NCBI GenBank assembly: GCA_032622095.1
Contig: CP136068.1
Span: 54,956,025-55,020,024 of the forward strand
Source: Siphonodentalium dalli
Taxonomy: Eukaryota > Mollusca > Scaphopoda > Gadilida > Siphonodentaliidae
DNA: 64,000 bases
Direction: 5' to 3'
In this document: piece by piece, positions 22,281-32,388 of the stretch
Position numbering within the stretch: position 1 is the first letter of the stretch
How the letters are laid out: each line of letters starts with the position of its first letter
The notes under the pieces: model-generated
The model's database searches: none
Told to the model about the DNA's origin: nothing
What the model saw: only the letters and a program-made list of their open reading frames with translations
Position numbers and translations under genes: made by a program

Positions 22281-22991
22281 AAGTTAGAGTTAATTCTATC
22301 TTTTTAGTACAATCTGGACAAAACTTGTTTTTACACTTAATATTCGAAGAAATATGTTTGTTTAACCTTGTTTATTTATTTAATGGCAATTTCCTAATTT
22401 ATTTACCAGGATCGGTATGCTTAAATGACTCCTCTGCGGAGCATTTAGATCAGCCCTCAAGGCAAGCACGCAGGGGTGACAAACATTAATGTTCACAAAA
22501 CTTCAAGGACAGTGAAAGAAAGTTTTTATTTTAAACCTTTCGAACGTCGAACCGGTTTAAGAGAGATGCCTGGCAACTAATTATCCGCATAATATAACGT
22601 ATAACTTTTAACAAGGTGGCTGTGTTTGGCAGTGTTTTGGCTCGGATTGTCAGTGGCTTCAAAGCACTGTGCATGGAGTTATGGATCTACAATGGAGAGT
22701 ATCTTCTGTACTGTGCAGATAGCTTATACTGTCAATTAGGCTCAAAACAGGAGAAACCACTTACCATCTTTTTGAAAGAAATATGTTTGTTTAACCTTTG
22801 TTTGTTTATTTAATGGCAATTTCTTAATTTATTTACCAGCATCGGTATGCTTAAATGACTGCTCAGCGTTGCATTTCAATCAGCCCTTAAGGCAATTAAG
22901 CACGGACGGGTGACTCACATTTAACGTTCACCATATTGAAGGACATTGAAAGAAAGAAGTGATTTATTCCACTGAGCCCGTGCCACATACA

Positions 22992-23082
<91 letters not shown>

Positions 23083-23229
23083 AGTAGGATCTGGGTGTGG
23101 TGACTCGGGGTATCCTGGCGGAGGTTATAACAGCGTTAGTTTTTTCAAAATTTTGATTTAAAGGGGTACTTACTGTACGCCATTTTCAATAAATTCCCGG
23201 TGATAACAACGATCTATTATCGATACTAT
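22281..23229. repeat. Long direct repeat, left copy (949 bp), repeat family R19
   Basis: Begins AAGTTAGAGTTAATTC and ends TATTATCGATACTAT. It is almost identical to 27446-28353, differing mainly in the AT microsatellite length (23000-23080 here, shorter there), a 4-bp TTAC insertion near 23169 and a few substitutions. Internally, a segment near 22346-22520 recurs at 22774-22960 (about 428 bp apart). It lies exactly against the 3' tail of the LINE, and its partner lies exactly against that LINE's 5' end. Confidence 0.95.
22998..23080. repeat. (AT)n microsatellite, long allele
   Basis: A pure AT/TA dinucleotide run of about 80 bp. The copy at 28162-28207 is about 37 bp shorter. Confidence 0.95.
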
Positions 23230-23369
23230 TATTATTATTATTATATCTTTATTTCCTCCAATCATTGAAGATTTTATAAAGTATATAACATTGTTATGCA
23301 CATCAAGTTGAACAAAATAATATTATCAATAAATGTTATAGAATATGAATAACAATTAGTATGATGAGA

Positions 23370-23503
23370 AAGGCGTATTTACACATATGTACAATGATGG
23401 GTTTGATGACCATGATGACTATGAGGATGATGAGGATGATGATGTTACTCGGATGGCCAATATTATGGTACGATGATGAGATGATGTTGAGATTGGTGAC
23501 AGA

Positions 23504-23534
<31 letters not shown>

Positions 23535-23690
23535 ATGCTGATTACCATGATACTGTTGATGGTGATGATGGTGATGATGATGAAGATGGGGAAGAAGATG
23601 GGATAATGTTGTTTATGATGGTGATGATGATGATGGTGATGATGATTATGATGATGATGATGATGATGACGATGATGGTTGTGATAGTTA
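23370..23690. repeat. (ATG)n / (GATGAT)n microsatellite in LINE 3' UTR
   Basis: Imperfect trinucleotide repeats fill this part of the 3' UTR. On the minus strand they give a histidine-rich open frame that I do not regard as a gene. Confidence 0.9.
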
Positions 23691-23781
23691 TGTTGTAGAT
23701 ACCACACTACCAGTAATATGTGTACTCCGTGCACACATTTTGTTTACAGAAGCATGCACGCATAATTATAGTGACGTATGA

Positions 23782-26700
23782 TCACGGTGGTTTCAAACGC
23801 CACGTTAACATATTTTGAACATTGGAATGAGTTGTATTCATTCCGTTCGCTTGCGCGAGAGTGTTGTATGCCAACCACAGTTGTGCAGTAAATCCGATCA
23901 TGTAGTTAGTAAAACAATCAATATCATCAATAACGTGTTGTATGCTATCACTGACGTGCGTGAGATGAAGGGATATCATGTCATCATCATTTAATTCGTC
24001 AACGGCAATGAAACAAGGTATACCATAACGGTCGATTAAGCCAAAAAACATGTTGTTTCGTATCAGTGTCAACTCCTTACAGTCAATTAGGATGTGTTTG
24101 ACTTTGTCGACATACATGCGCTCACAATTAGGACATTTCCCTTCATCTCGGCAAGTGGTTGCATTGATAACCAGTGCTGTCGTGGTGTAGCATTGTTTGT
24201 TTTGGGGAAATTTTCGGCATAAACGCCAGAGTTTGCTCATACTGAGCGTATGATGAATTCTCAGAAAGCGGGTGAAAGCTATGTCTGACGTCACACGCAT
24301 GTTCCATTCTGCCTCATTGACAATTTGTATGTTAGTCTTTACACGAGATTTCCATATCTCTTTTGATGGGAAGAGACCAGAACGTATGTACTCATCGACG
24401 ATATCCATAAGATTATATTTCTCAACAATGGCAACAACATCGCCTATAAACGAGATGTGTGTTGCTGTTGAGTGAACAAAGTGATGAAGTCTACATTCAA
24501 AAATAGCTTTGCATGCTTTACTAGGTGCTAAGCGACAGAGCGATCCAAACAATGAAAGTTTTCGGGCTTCTACACATGATTCAAGCGGGTATGTTCCAAC
24601 CATGCTTAGTACTATATCAGTTCTGCAAGCAGTCGGTAGACCCTGTATACGCTTCAAACAAAAACGGTGCATCCGTTCTATTTTAATCCTGTTTGTCGCA
24701 GAAGTGTCAGAAAGAAATTCAGAACCATAGAGGCCACGCGACAGTACAATAGATTTGTAAATGATCATAGAGCTTTGGGGTGTTATACCGCCTGCATGTA
24801 GGCCAGCATTGGTGAGCATCAAGTAGGTAGAACGCAATTTTGAGCATATGCTTTCAGTGAGTATATTTTGAAAGATTGTTTTATGCAAAGGAATGCCAAG
24901 ATGCGTTATTGTGTCCGTTTCTAAAATTGGACGGTCGTTAATTAACCAAGTTCGTGGAGAATGGTATATTCTGGGCTTCACATTGAAGACAATAACTTTA
25001 CATTTATTTTCATTGTATAAAAAACGCCACTTTCTGCTATAATTGCTGCATACATCACATAGCTTCTGTAAGCCAAGAGACGAGAGCGATAGTAACGTCA
25101 TGTCATCTGCCTGGGTTGGAGAACAACAGTTGATCCCATGCAATCTTAGACCAAAATTCGACAATTCAAGTTCTTTTAGTAGATCATCTATATAAATAGC
25201 ATAGAATATTGGTGATAAAGTTCCCCCTTGTCTGGTACCTTGACTTATTGTTATTACCCGAGAACTAAGATTTCCATATCGTACGGTACATGAGACTCCA
25301 CGGAGAAATTGACTGAATATTTGCAAAATTTTCCCATTTGCTCCACGTTCTTGTAGTTTAAACAAAAGACCATTAACCCAGACAGTATCAAACGCTTTGT
25401 GAGCGTCAAGAAAGCATGAAAAGAGGCGAGAATTATTTTCTAACGCGTATGAGATACTTTCCTGGACTATATAAGAGGACATCAAACAGCTTATGTTTTT
25501 CTGAAAGCCATGTTGCAGAGCATGTGTCACGACGAGAGTTGGGACATTTCTTTCAATGCGGTTCAGAAGAACTCTTTCAAAGAGTTTATAAAACACAGGT
25601 AGTAGAGTTATGGCCCTGTAACTATCGAATTTTGATTTAGGCTTGCCACCCCCCTTGTATAATGAAACAATGATCCCAAGCTTTGCTTGGTGTGGAATAT
25701 GTGAATAATCGAGCATTAACGATATAAGTTTAGCAATATGAGCATGTAGCTGTGTGCCGCCGTATATAAGATGTTCGTAACATAACATGTCAGATCCAGC
25801 TGCCTTGCCCTTTTTCACTGACTTCAGAACTGAAGTAACTTCTTCCGGTGACACTGTGTATGTAAGTATATCATCTAGAGCACCGTGTACCGGACTATCA
25901 AGGAGTTTCTCTACTCGATTATTGACTTCTATGTGGTGTGCGTTGTCAAATGTGTCAGAACTAAGAGGCGAATAAAGATTTTCATAGTAATCTGCGAACG
26001 CATTAATTATATCAGTTGGTGTTCTTAGGATATTGCCATTGACTTCAAATAAGTTACTGGTTGTTTCCTTACGATTCGATCTGATTGAGTTGAACTTCTT
26101 GAAAAACAATTCCTGATCCATTTCAGCGGCATGGTCAATATCATTATTTTGTGTGGACATGAATTTCGAGTTACATCTACGTAATTCTCTCCTAAACCTA
26201 CATTTTGATGCTTTATAATTAGCATAGCTCGCATGCGAATCACCTCTTGGTCTACCTTCGGATAACCAGGCATTTCTAGATGTACGCATTTCGCGGTGTA
26301 ACAATGTCAACGAAGCATTCCAGTATGGCTTCAAATACGGTTTGAACGATTTTTTTGGAACGGACGCTTCCGAAGCTGACTGTATACTCGATACGGTTTT
26401 GTTATAACAATGGTCGAGGTCGCGTGTATCAGATGCATTAAGTTCAGGCAATGAAGACTCGATCGAGGATCGATAATTTGAAACCATAATTTCGTTAGCT
26501 AGAAATTTTCTCCAATCCCATGTAGCTTGTGGAGATTTCCCTTGCGAGTGTACTACGTCATATGATATTGTCATGAGAATAGGTCTGTGATTTGATGTAT
26601 TCTCCTCATTGTCATCAAGGACAGCTACGCGAAGAATTCGCTGAATATCGTCTTGGTGAACAAGAATATGATCAATGATTGTCCCATCTGAAGAACCGAG

Positions 26701-27297
26701 AGGAACAAACGTTGCAAGTCGCCCCGTGCAACTATTGGTGTTGTTTGCCGAAATATATTCACGGTCGTTAAGAAGTTTATGGAAGCAAAGATTACGCGCA
26801 TCTCGTTTGCTTAAATTTCCGTTGAAATCACCCATGACAATGCCCAATGATGAATATGTAACGATTAGATCTGACACATTCTGAACGTACTCAGCATAGA
26901 ATTCAGTCGAGTAGTTTGTTGATGGGAGATATACTTGAAAAACATAGAGGAAATTATCTGGGGAGAGCTGTAATTGTATGCCGCATATTCGATCATCGTC
27001 GCATGAAATAACAGATATGCAATTGTCATATCGTTTGTGCCAAAATATTGCGATACCACCCTTATATCTTCCCCTTTGAAGTGGGAGTCGCTGTGAGAAA
27101 TCGCACACGGCGCTGTGAGAATACGATTTACATATCGTATCGAGAAAGTGTACGTTATGTTCATGGAGCCAATGCTCGCTTATTCCAAAGATATCTATAT
27201 ATCCATCACTCAGCAACCGACTGAGGTAGCTACTACTCCCCAATATTCCAGTGACATTCCATGTGCCAATAGTCAACAAGTTTTCATTAGTAGGCAT
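23782..27297 (-). CDS. LINE endonuclease-reverse transcriptase polyprotein (1171 aa)
   Basis: The protein would nick target DNA and copy the element RNA into the genome (target-primed reverse transcription). Residues 1-245 form an apurinic-type endonuclease with GTWNVTG at 11-17, EHW from 41, GDFNG at 156-160, DHI at 209-211 and SNHRPI at 235-240. The last is usually SDHxP, but the histidine is kept. Residues about 490-805 form the RT with GKAAGSD, YRAITLLP, FLDAHKAFDTVW (Asp631), QGTRQGG and QADDMTLL (Asp731-732); QADD replaces the usual YADD or FADD. A zinc knuckle C1055-x2-C1058-x9-H1068-x4-C1073 closes the C-terminal region. No stop or frameshift interrupts it, which suggests recent insertion. 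The start is the first Met upstream of the endonuclease core. Confidence 0.92.
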   Translation of the reverse strand: MPTNENLLTIGTWNVTGILGSSSYLSRLLSDGYIDIFGISEHWLHEHNVHFLDTICKSYSHSAVCDFSQRLPLQRGRYKGGIAIFWHKRYDNCISVISCDDDRICGIQLQLSPDNFLYVFQVYLPSTNYSTEFYAEYVQNVSDLIVTYSSLGIVMGDFNGNLSKRDARNLCFHKLLNDREYISANNTNSCTGRLATFVPLGSSDGTIIDHILVHQDDIQRILRVAVLDDNEENTSNHRPILMTISYDVVHSQGKSPQATWDWRKFLANEIMVSNYRSSIESSLPELNASDTRDLDHCYNKTVSSIQSASEASVPKKSFKPYLKPYWNASLTLLHREMRTSRNAWLSEGRPRGDSHASYANYKASKCRFRRELRRCNSKFMSTQNNDIDHAAEMDQELFFKKFNSIRSNRKETTSNLFEVNGNILRTPTDIINAFADYYENLYSPLSSDTFDNAHHIEVNNRVEKLLDSPVHGALDDILTYTVSPEEVTSVLKSVKKGKAAGSDMLCYEHLIYGGTQLHAHIAKLISLMLDYSHIPHQAKLGIIVSLYKGGGKPKSKFDSYRAITLLPVFYKLFERVLLNRIERNVPTLVVTHALQHGFQKNISCLMSSYIVQESISYALENNSRLFSCFLDAHKAFDTVWVNGLLFKLQERGANGKILQIFSQFLRGVSCTVRYGNLSSRVITISQGTRQGGTLSPIFYAIYIDDLLKELELSNFGLRLHGINCCSPTQADDMTLLSLSSLGLQKLCDVCSNYSRKWRFLYNENKCKVIVFNVKPRIYHSPRTWLINDRPILETDTITHLGIPLHKTIFQNILTESICSKLRSTYLMLTNAGLHAGGITPQSSMIIYKSIVLSRGLYGSEFLSDTSATNRIKIERMHRFCLKRIQGLPTACRTDIVLSMVGTYPLESCVEARKLSLFGSLCRLAPSKACKAIFECRLHHFVHSTATHISFIGDVVAIVEKYNLMDIVDEYIRSGLFPSKEIWKSRVKTNIQIVNEAEWNMRVTSDIAFTRFLRIHHTLSMSKLWRLCRKFPQNKQCYTTTALVINATTCRDEGKCPNCERMYVDKVKHILIDCKELTLIRNNMFFGLIDRYGIPCFIAVDELNDDDMISLHLTHVSDSIQHVIDDIDCFTNYMIGFTAQLWLAYNTLAQANGMNTTHSNVQNMLTWRLKPP

Positions 27298-27445
27298 ATT
27301 GAGAGGTGATATATAAGAAGTTGTAAAAATATATGAGTAATAAGATGTGAGATATGAGCTAGAAAAGAAAAACTTAGGTTTATAACAGTAACAGTGACTA
27401 TTGGGTTTACGAGATAGAGTTACTCTTCTTGCTGGTAAGCAACAG

Positions 27446-28158
27446 AAGTTAGAGTTAATTCTATCTTTTTAGTACAATCTGGACAAAACTTGTTTTTACA
27501 CTTAATATTCGAAGAAATATGTTTGTTTAACCTTGTTTATTTATTTAATGGCAATTTCCTAATTTATTTACCAGCATCGGTATGCTTAAATGACTCCTCT
27601 GCGGAGCATTTAGATCAGCCCTCAAGGCAAGCACGCAGGGGTGACAAACATTAATGTTCACAAAACTTCAAGGACAGTGAAAGAAAGTTTTTATTTTAAA
27701 CCTTTCGAACGTCGAACCGGTTTAAGAGAGATGCCTGGCAACTAATTATCCGCATAATATAACGTATAACTTTTAACAAGGTGGCTGTGTTTGGCAGTGT
27801 TTTGGCTCGGATTGTCAGTGGCTTCAAAGCACTGTGCATGGAGTTATGGATCTACAATGGAGAGTATCTTCTGTACTGTGCAGATAGCTTATACTGTCAA
27901 TTAGGCTCAAAACAGGAGAAACCACTTACCATCTTTTTGAAAGAAATATGTTTGTTTAACCTTTGTTTGTTTATTTAATGGCAATTTCTTAATTTATTTA
28001 CCAGCATCGGTATGCTTAAATGACTGCTCAGCGTTGCATTTCAATCAGCCCTCAAGGCAATTAAGCACGGACGGGTGACTCACATTTAACGTTCACCATA
28101 TTGAAGGACATTGAAAGAAAGAAGTGATTTATTCCACTGAGCCCGTGCCACATACATT

Positions 28159-28210
<52 letters not shown>

Positions 28211-28353
28211 AGTAGGATCTGGGTGTGGTGACTCGGGGTATCCTGGCGGAGGTTATAACAGCGTTAGTTTTTTCAAAATTTTGATTTAAAGGGGTACTGT
28301 ACGCCATTTTCAATAAATTCCCGGTGATAACAACGATCTATTATCGATACTAT
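27446..28353. repeat. Long direct repeat, right copy (908 bp), repeat family R19
   Basis: This is the partner of 22281-23229, in the same order and orientation, and begins directly after the LINE 5' end. Beyond 28353 the sequence continues through the right part of the inverted-repeat element at 28285-28886, whereas the left copy breaks at the same base into the LINE tail. This places the LINE insertion point inside that element. Confidence 0.95.
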
Positions 28354-28886
28354 ATAGAAATATAAGTAATTTGAGTCGAAGATGTATTCTGTAAACGCTC
28401 AGGTTAATAGGCTATCTTAAAATTTAATAATTTAAAAGTTAATAATTTAATATAAATTGATTTTATGGCTCCAGCCATAAAATGGCGTCTCTTAAAATTG
28501 GAATTTCCGTGTACAAAACGTAATCAAATTATAATTGAGGGATACTGGATTAATAAAACAATTGCACACACGATCGTTTGAAACATTATGCTTATACGGG
28601 GAGAAAACCCAAGCCACTCATTGACTAGTGACCATACACTAACTTAAATGAGTATATGGGACTACTAAGCATATAATATAATGTTTATTTGATTCATTTG
28701 GTTGAAAACTGTACAAAAATTACTCGACAACGACAATTTGTATTTTTGCATTCCGGTAAATTTGCCATCCGTAACAATACTTCGTACTCAACAGACTTTC
28801 AAAAAATGGAAAAGTTGTTACCTTATTCTCCGACTCGGGGATTATAGAAACCAACAACAACATATTGGGTACAGTACCCCTTTAAA
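28285..28886. mobile_element. Short inverted-repeat element with TTTAAAGGGGTACTGTAC ends
   Basis: The 18-bp terminal inverted repeats are exact: TTTAAAGGGGTACTGTAC at 28285-28302 and its complement at 28869-28886. It is about 600 bp with no recognisable transposase. Its left end is also present in the left R19 copy (near 23157-23180, with a TTAC insertion), so the LINE sits about 70 bp into this element. Confidence 0.65.
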
Positions 28887-30688
28887 CAAATTTAATTCGA
28901 TAAATAAATAAAATGTTTTAATAAGCACAATATGAGTCTATTTCAGAATCACATAAGTCCCGTATGAACATATGTGAATATTAAGGTCCAATATTAACCT
29001 ATATATACAAGGATATGTACGCCCTTTATATACATGTGTTTTCACTGTGGCCCGCGCCATCCAACATAATAACGGGTGTATGTCCACTATGGCCTCATTC
29101 CAGAATCAATGTTTAGGTTAAATGTGAACATATCTGCACGAGGATATATTGAAGTAGCATAATAGATATGATCTCTATATACACAAGAATAGGATATATC
29201 TGTCATGTGTGAGAAGCGTACACATGGGCCGCAGGCCCCTTTGTGCAGGGGCCGTAGGCTCCCCCGACGCTGAATAAAGGCTCCGTAAGGGAGCCTGTTT
29301 CAGTTAATATACGATAAATAAATGACATTGACCGAAATTAACTATGTCGTGCACTAAATCTACGTCCCTCGTCAATATATACATAATTATTTCAATTGGT
29401 TCACTCTGCCTTGTGTGAAATTTCATGCTTCAACCAGGAGAGTCACGATTGAACAACGTGTCGCCCACTGCCCACTGTGGAAGCGGTAAATTTAATCATT
29501 TATTCGTGCACTTTATAAGATTATGCCATTCCAGGATTGATTTAATTGGCGATGGGTTCGTGGGGGGCAATGATGTATAGGGTTTTATAGCGTGGGAGAT
29601 ACGTGTAGCTGATAATGCCTACTTAAATGTCAGCAAGTGCCCGATGTGTTGTAATGACAAGACTTATCAGTAACCACTGTTTCTGACCGACCTTCTGATT
29701 TAAACACCGATTGCTCCATATTATGTGAAGCACAATGACAATTTGTCATATCAATGAACGAGATAGCGCTCAAACACTCAAATTTCGTTCAGAATTACAG
29801 CAGCTACTCTCGATTATAATGTCAGCCGCATAGCCACGTGCTAATTTTCAGAGAATGTTAGTGTATTGTCAGCACAACCGTGCTAGATACGACACTTGGT
29901 GGCAAGGCAACAATAGGCTATGTCGGACAGATGGAAAATTGACCAGATTTATTACTAGACGCAACACTCATATATTTTGAAGACTGACAATTAGTGGCAT
30001 CGATATATAAACATCGTCCAAATACTCTTTTCAATGTTGCTGATTAAAGTGGTAATTGGAAACTTTATTTTTGGATTACTGCAACAAGTAGAGGTTTTGC
30101 ATCGGCATGTCTGCTAACATCTGTAGTTACCAAAAATGGATTACCTCTAGATATCATGTCCGAAAGTGGTCAGAATACCTACGGTTGGCTAATGCATGAT
30201 ATGTGGGTAGTTCAGATATTCTCCATGGAAAACATCATCATCAGTTTTTGATCGTATAGAACGCTCCCACACTGATTAATAATTAAAGGTAGCACAGCTT
30301 GTGTACGTTTTATTACCAAAGCTTGAAGTCAGTAGTGATCGCACATAATAGTTTAGCATGCCCTAGACATATACCTATTTCGGGGAAAAATACACAGAAT
30401 TACTGTGCATGTATCCTAAACATTGATGGTTCAATATAGTAAGCAGTGAATGTTGGCTGCTGTTTGTTTAAACATACTTTATTCCAACACAAAGACAATA
30501 AACACACAGATACATAAACATAACAAATTAATAGTATAGTTGACATAAAATTGTTGGTGTATGTTATCGGAGATTTGCAGGCAGTTTATATCGGTTGGAA
30601 ACGGAGACTACAGTAAGCTATAAGCTTTTTTTGGTCGTTCCGCTCACTTTGAAAGATGATACCCAATATTCATAAAATGGTAATATGT
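28887..30688. other. Unassigned spacer
   Basis: No convincing gene was recognised. One dispersed motif block lies at 29205-29305; the rest is unmarked AT-rich sequence. Confidence 0.35.
29205..29305. repeat. Dispersed repeat fragment with GGCCGCAGGCCCC and AGGCTCC hairpins
   Basis: It contains GAGAAGCGTACACA, GGGCCGCAGGCCCCTTTG, then GCTGAATAAAGGCTCC, a GTAA loop and GGGAGCCTGTTTCAGTT. The same motifs occur at 4580-4690 (inverted) and 21281-21960, indicating one repeat family. Confidence 0.7.
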
Positions 30689-30758
30689 ATACAAGATATT
30701 GGTACCATGCTGTCTCATGAATATCTCAGTCAGACAGCATGGGACCAATATCTTGTAT
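30689..30758. repeat. 70-nt near-perfect hairpin
   Basis: Two 26-27-nt arms pair with a single mismatch around a 16-nt loop. The left arm runs ACAAGATATTGGTACC then ATGCTGTCT; the right arm runs AGACAGCATGGGACC then AATATCTTGT. The size fits a microRNA precursor, but the near-perfect pairing fits equally a tiny inverted-repeat relic. No expression evidence is available. Confidence 0.55.
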
Positions 30759-30912
30759 CTGGTCGTTGCTATTTGATTGGGTAGTTAGTGGCTGATTGAT
30801 TATATGTTCGTTATAATGTATTGAAATTGTATGATAGGTAGATGTGACGTTAGGAGGTGTGAAGAGTATATGATGGATTGTAAGGAACTGTGGCAGAGGA
30901 GAGGAATAGCGA

Positions 30913-30985
30913 GGGGGGGGGGGGGGAGAGAGAGAGAGAGAGAGAGAGATATATATAGAAAGAGCGAGAGAGAAAGAAAGAGAGA
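30913..30985. repeat. Poly(G) and (GA)n microsatellite
   Basis: A run of about 14 G is followed by GA and GAAA repeats. Confidence 0.9.
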
Positions 30986-31079
30986 GTATGAAGATGAAGA
31001 GTAGAAAAAAATGATGTTTTAATAATTTTAAAGATACGTCACCAGTGTAACCAACACATAGTGCAATGTACCGGAGTCG

Positions 31080-31671
<592 letters not shown>

Positions 31672-32388
31672 CTGATTCTGCAGATGCAGTTACACACGGG
31701 GTTGTAAAATATAAACTCTAAGCAAATTTAAACTGGATTGAAGTATTTGGCAATATGCAGTAAGTGAAAATGCTTATTAGACTTCGATCAACGAAAGTGG
31801 ATTGGGTTGACTAAGGGGTTAGCATTTAAAATATTTTGCTGCGATTCAATTGTTATGCCTGCCTTTGTCGTATGCAGGTCCTTGTTAGTAAGCTTTAACT
31901 TGTCATTTATGGTTGTTCTTCCAACCACATACGTTGTTATTTTTCTGTAACATAGTCACATTTTGCATAAAAAAAAAAAAACAACTCTAATTCATATGCC
32001 ACATGTTCAGTTGTTATTAGAACAGAACCCACATATTGTGTATGTTGTTATTGTAATTGGATGTTTGGAATCCCGAATACATCTTTAACATATAGCACGT
32101 TTAAATTTTTTGATAACTAAACTGTGTGGATAAGAGTAGGTTAACAATCTGATTGGTTACATGAAGAGCGATTAAGTTAAAGTATTTTCGCGGCCATTTT
32201 TTTTACAAATTCAACGAATATTCCAAGTTTATATAAACATTAAATTCACTGGCATATGTCGAGTATATTGATCTTGATTGATTCAATTTTTTCACGAAAT
32301 CATTTGACCGTTGCACAAATCAGTCCAGATATCTGGACTAACGCTCGTTTTATATGGAAGTCATTCATGTTTAACATTATATATGATA
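31672..32388. other. Unassigned spacer
   Basis: No recognisable feature apart from a poly(A) run near 31971-31981. Confidence 0.3.

Larger units (their letters stand above)
23230..27445 (-). mobile_element. Intact-looking LINE, 4.2 kb, minus strand
   Basis: Read on the minus strand, this element has about 148 bp of 5' UTR (27445-27298), one long reading frame, about 550 bp of 3' UTR and a tail of ATAATA repeats (23230-23243, seen as ATTATTATT on plus). The 3' UTR contains a long ATG/GAT-type trinucleotide microsatellite (about 23500-23690). There is no ORF1. The element is bounded on both sides by ~0.9-kb direct repeats. A TAA-type tail is typical of several LINE clades. The clade is not fixed; it is a single-ORF EN-RT element without RNase H. 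Confidence 0.9.

Noticed and set aside
23336-23734. Histidine-rich 132-codon minus-strand frame and Met-rich plus-strand frame
   Set aside because: Both are translations of the ATG/GAT microsatellite in the LINE 3' UTR.
22281-28353. Reading the flanking 0.9-kb repeats as LTRs of an LTR retrotransposon
   Set aside because: The internal protein is an EN-RT LINE without gag, protease, integrase or a primer-binding site, and the element has its own LINE-type tail inside the repeats.
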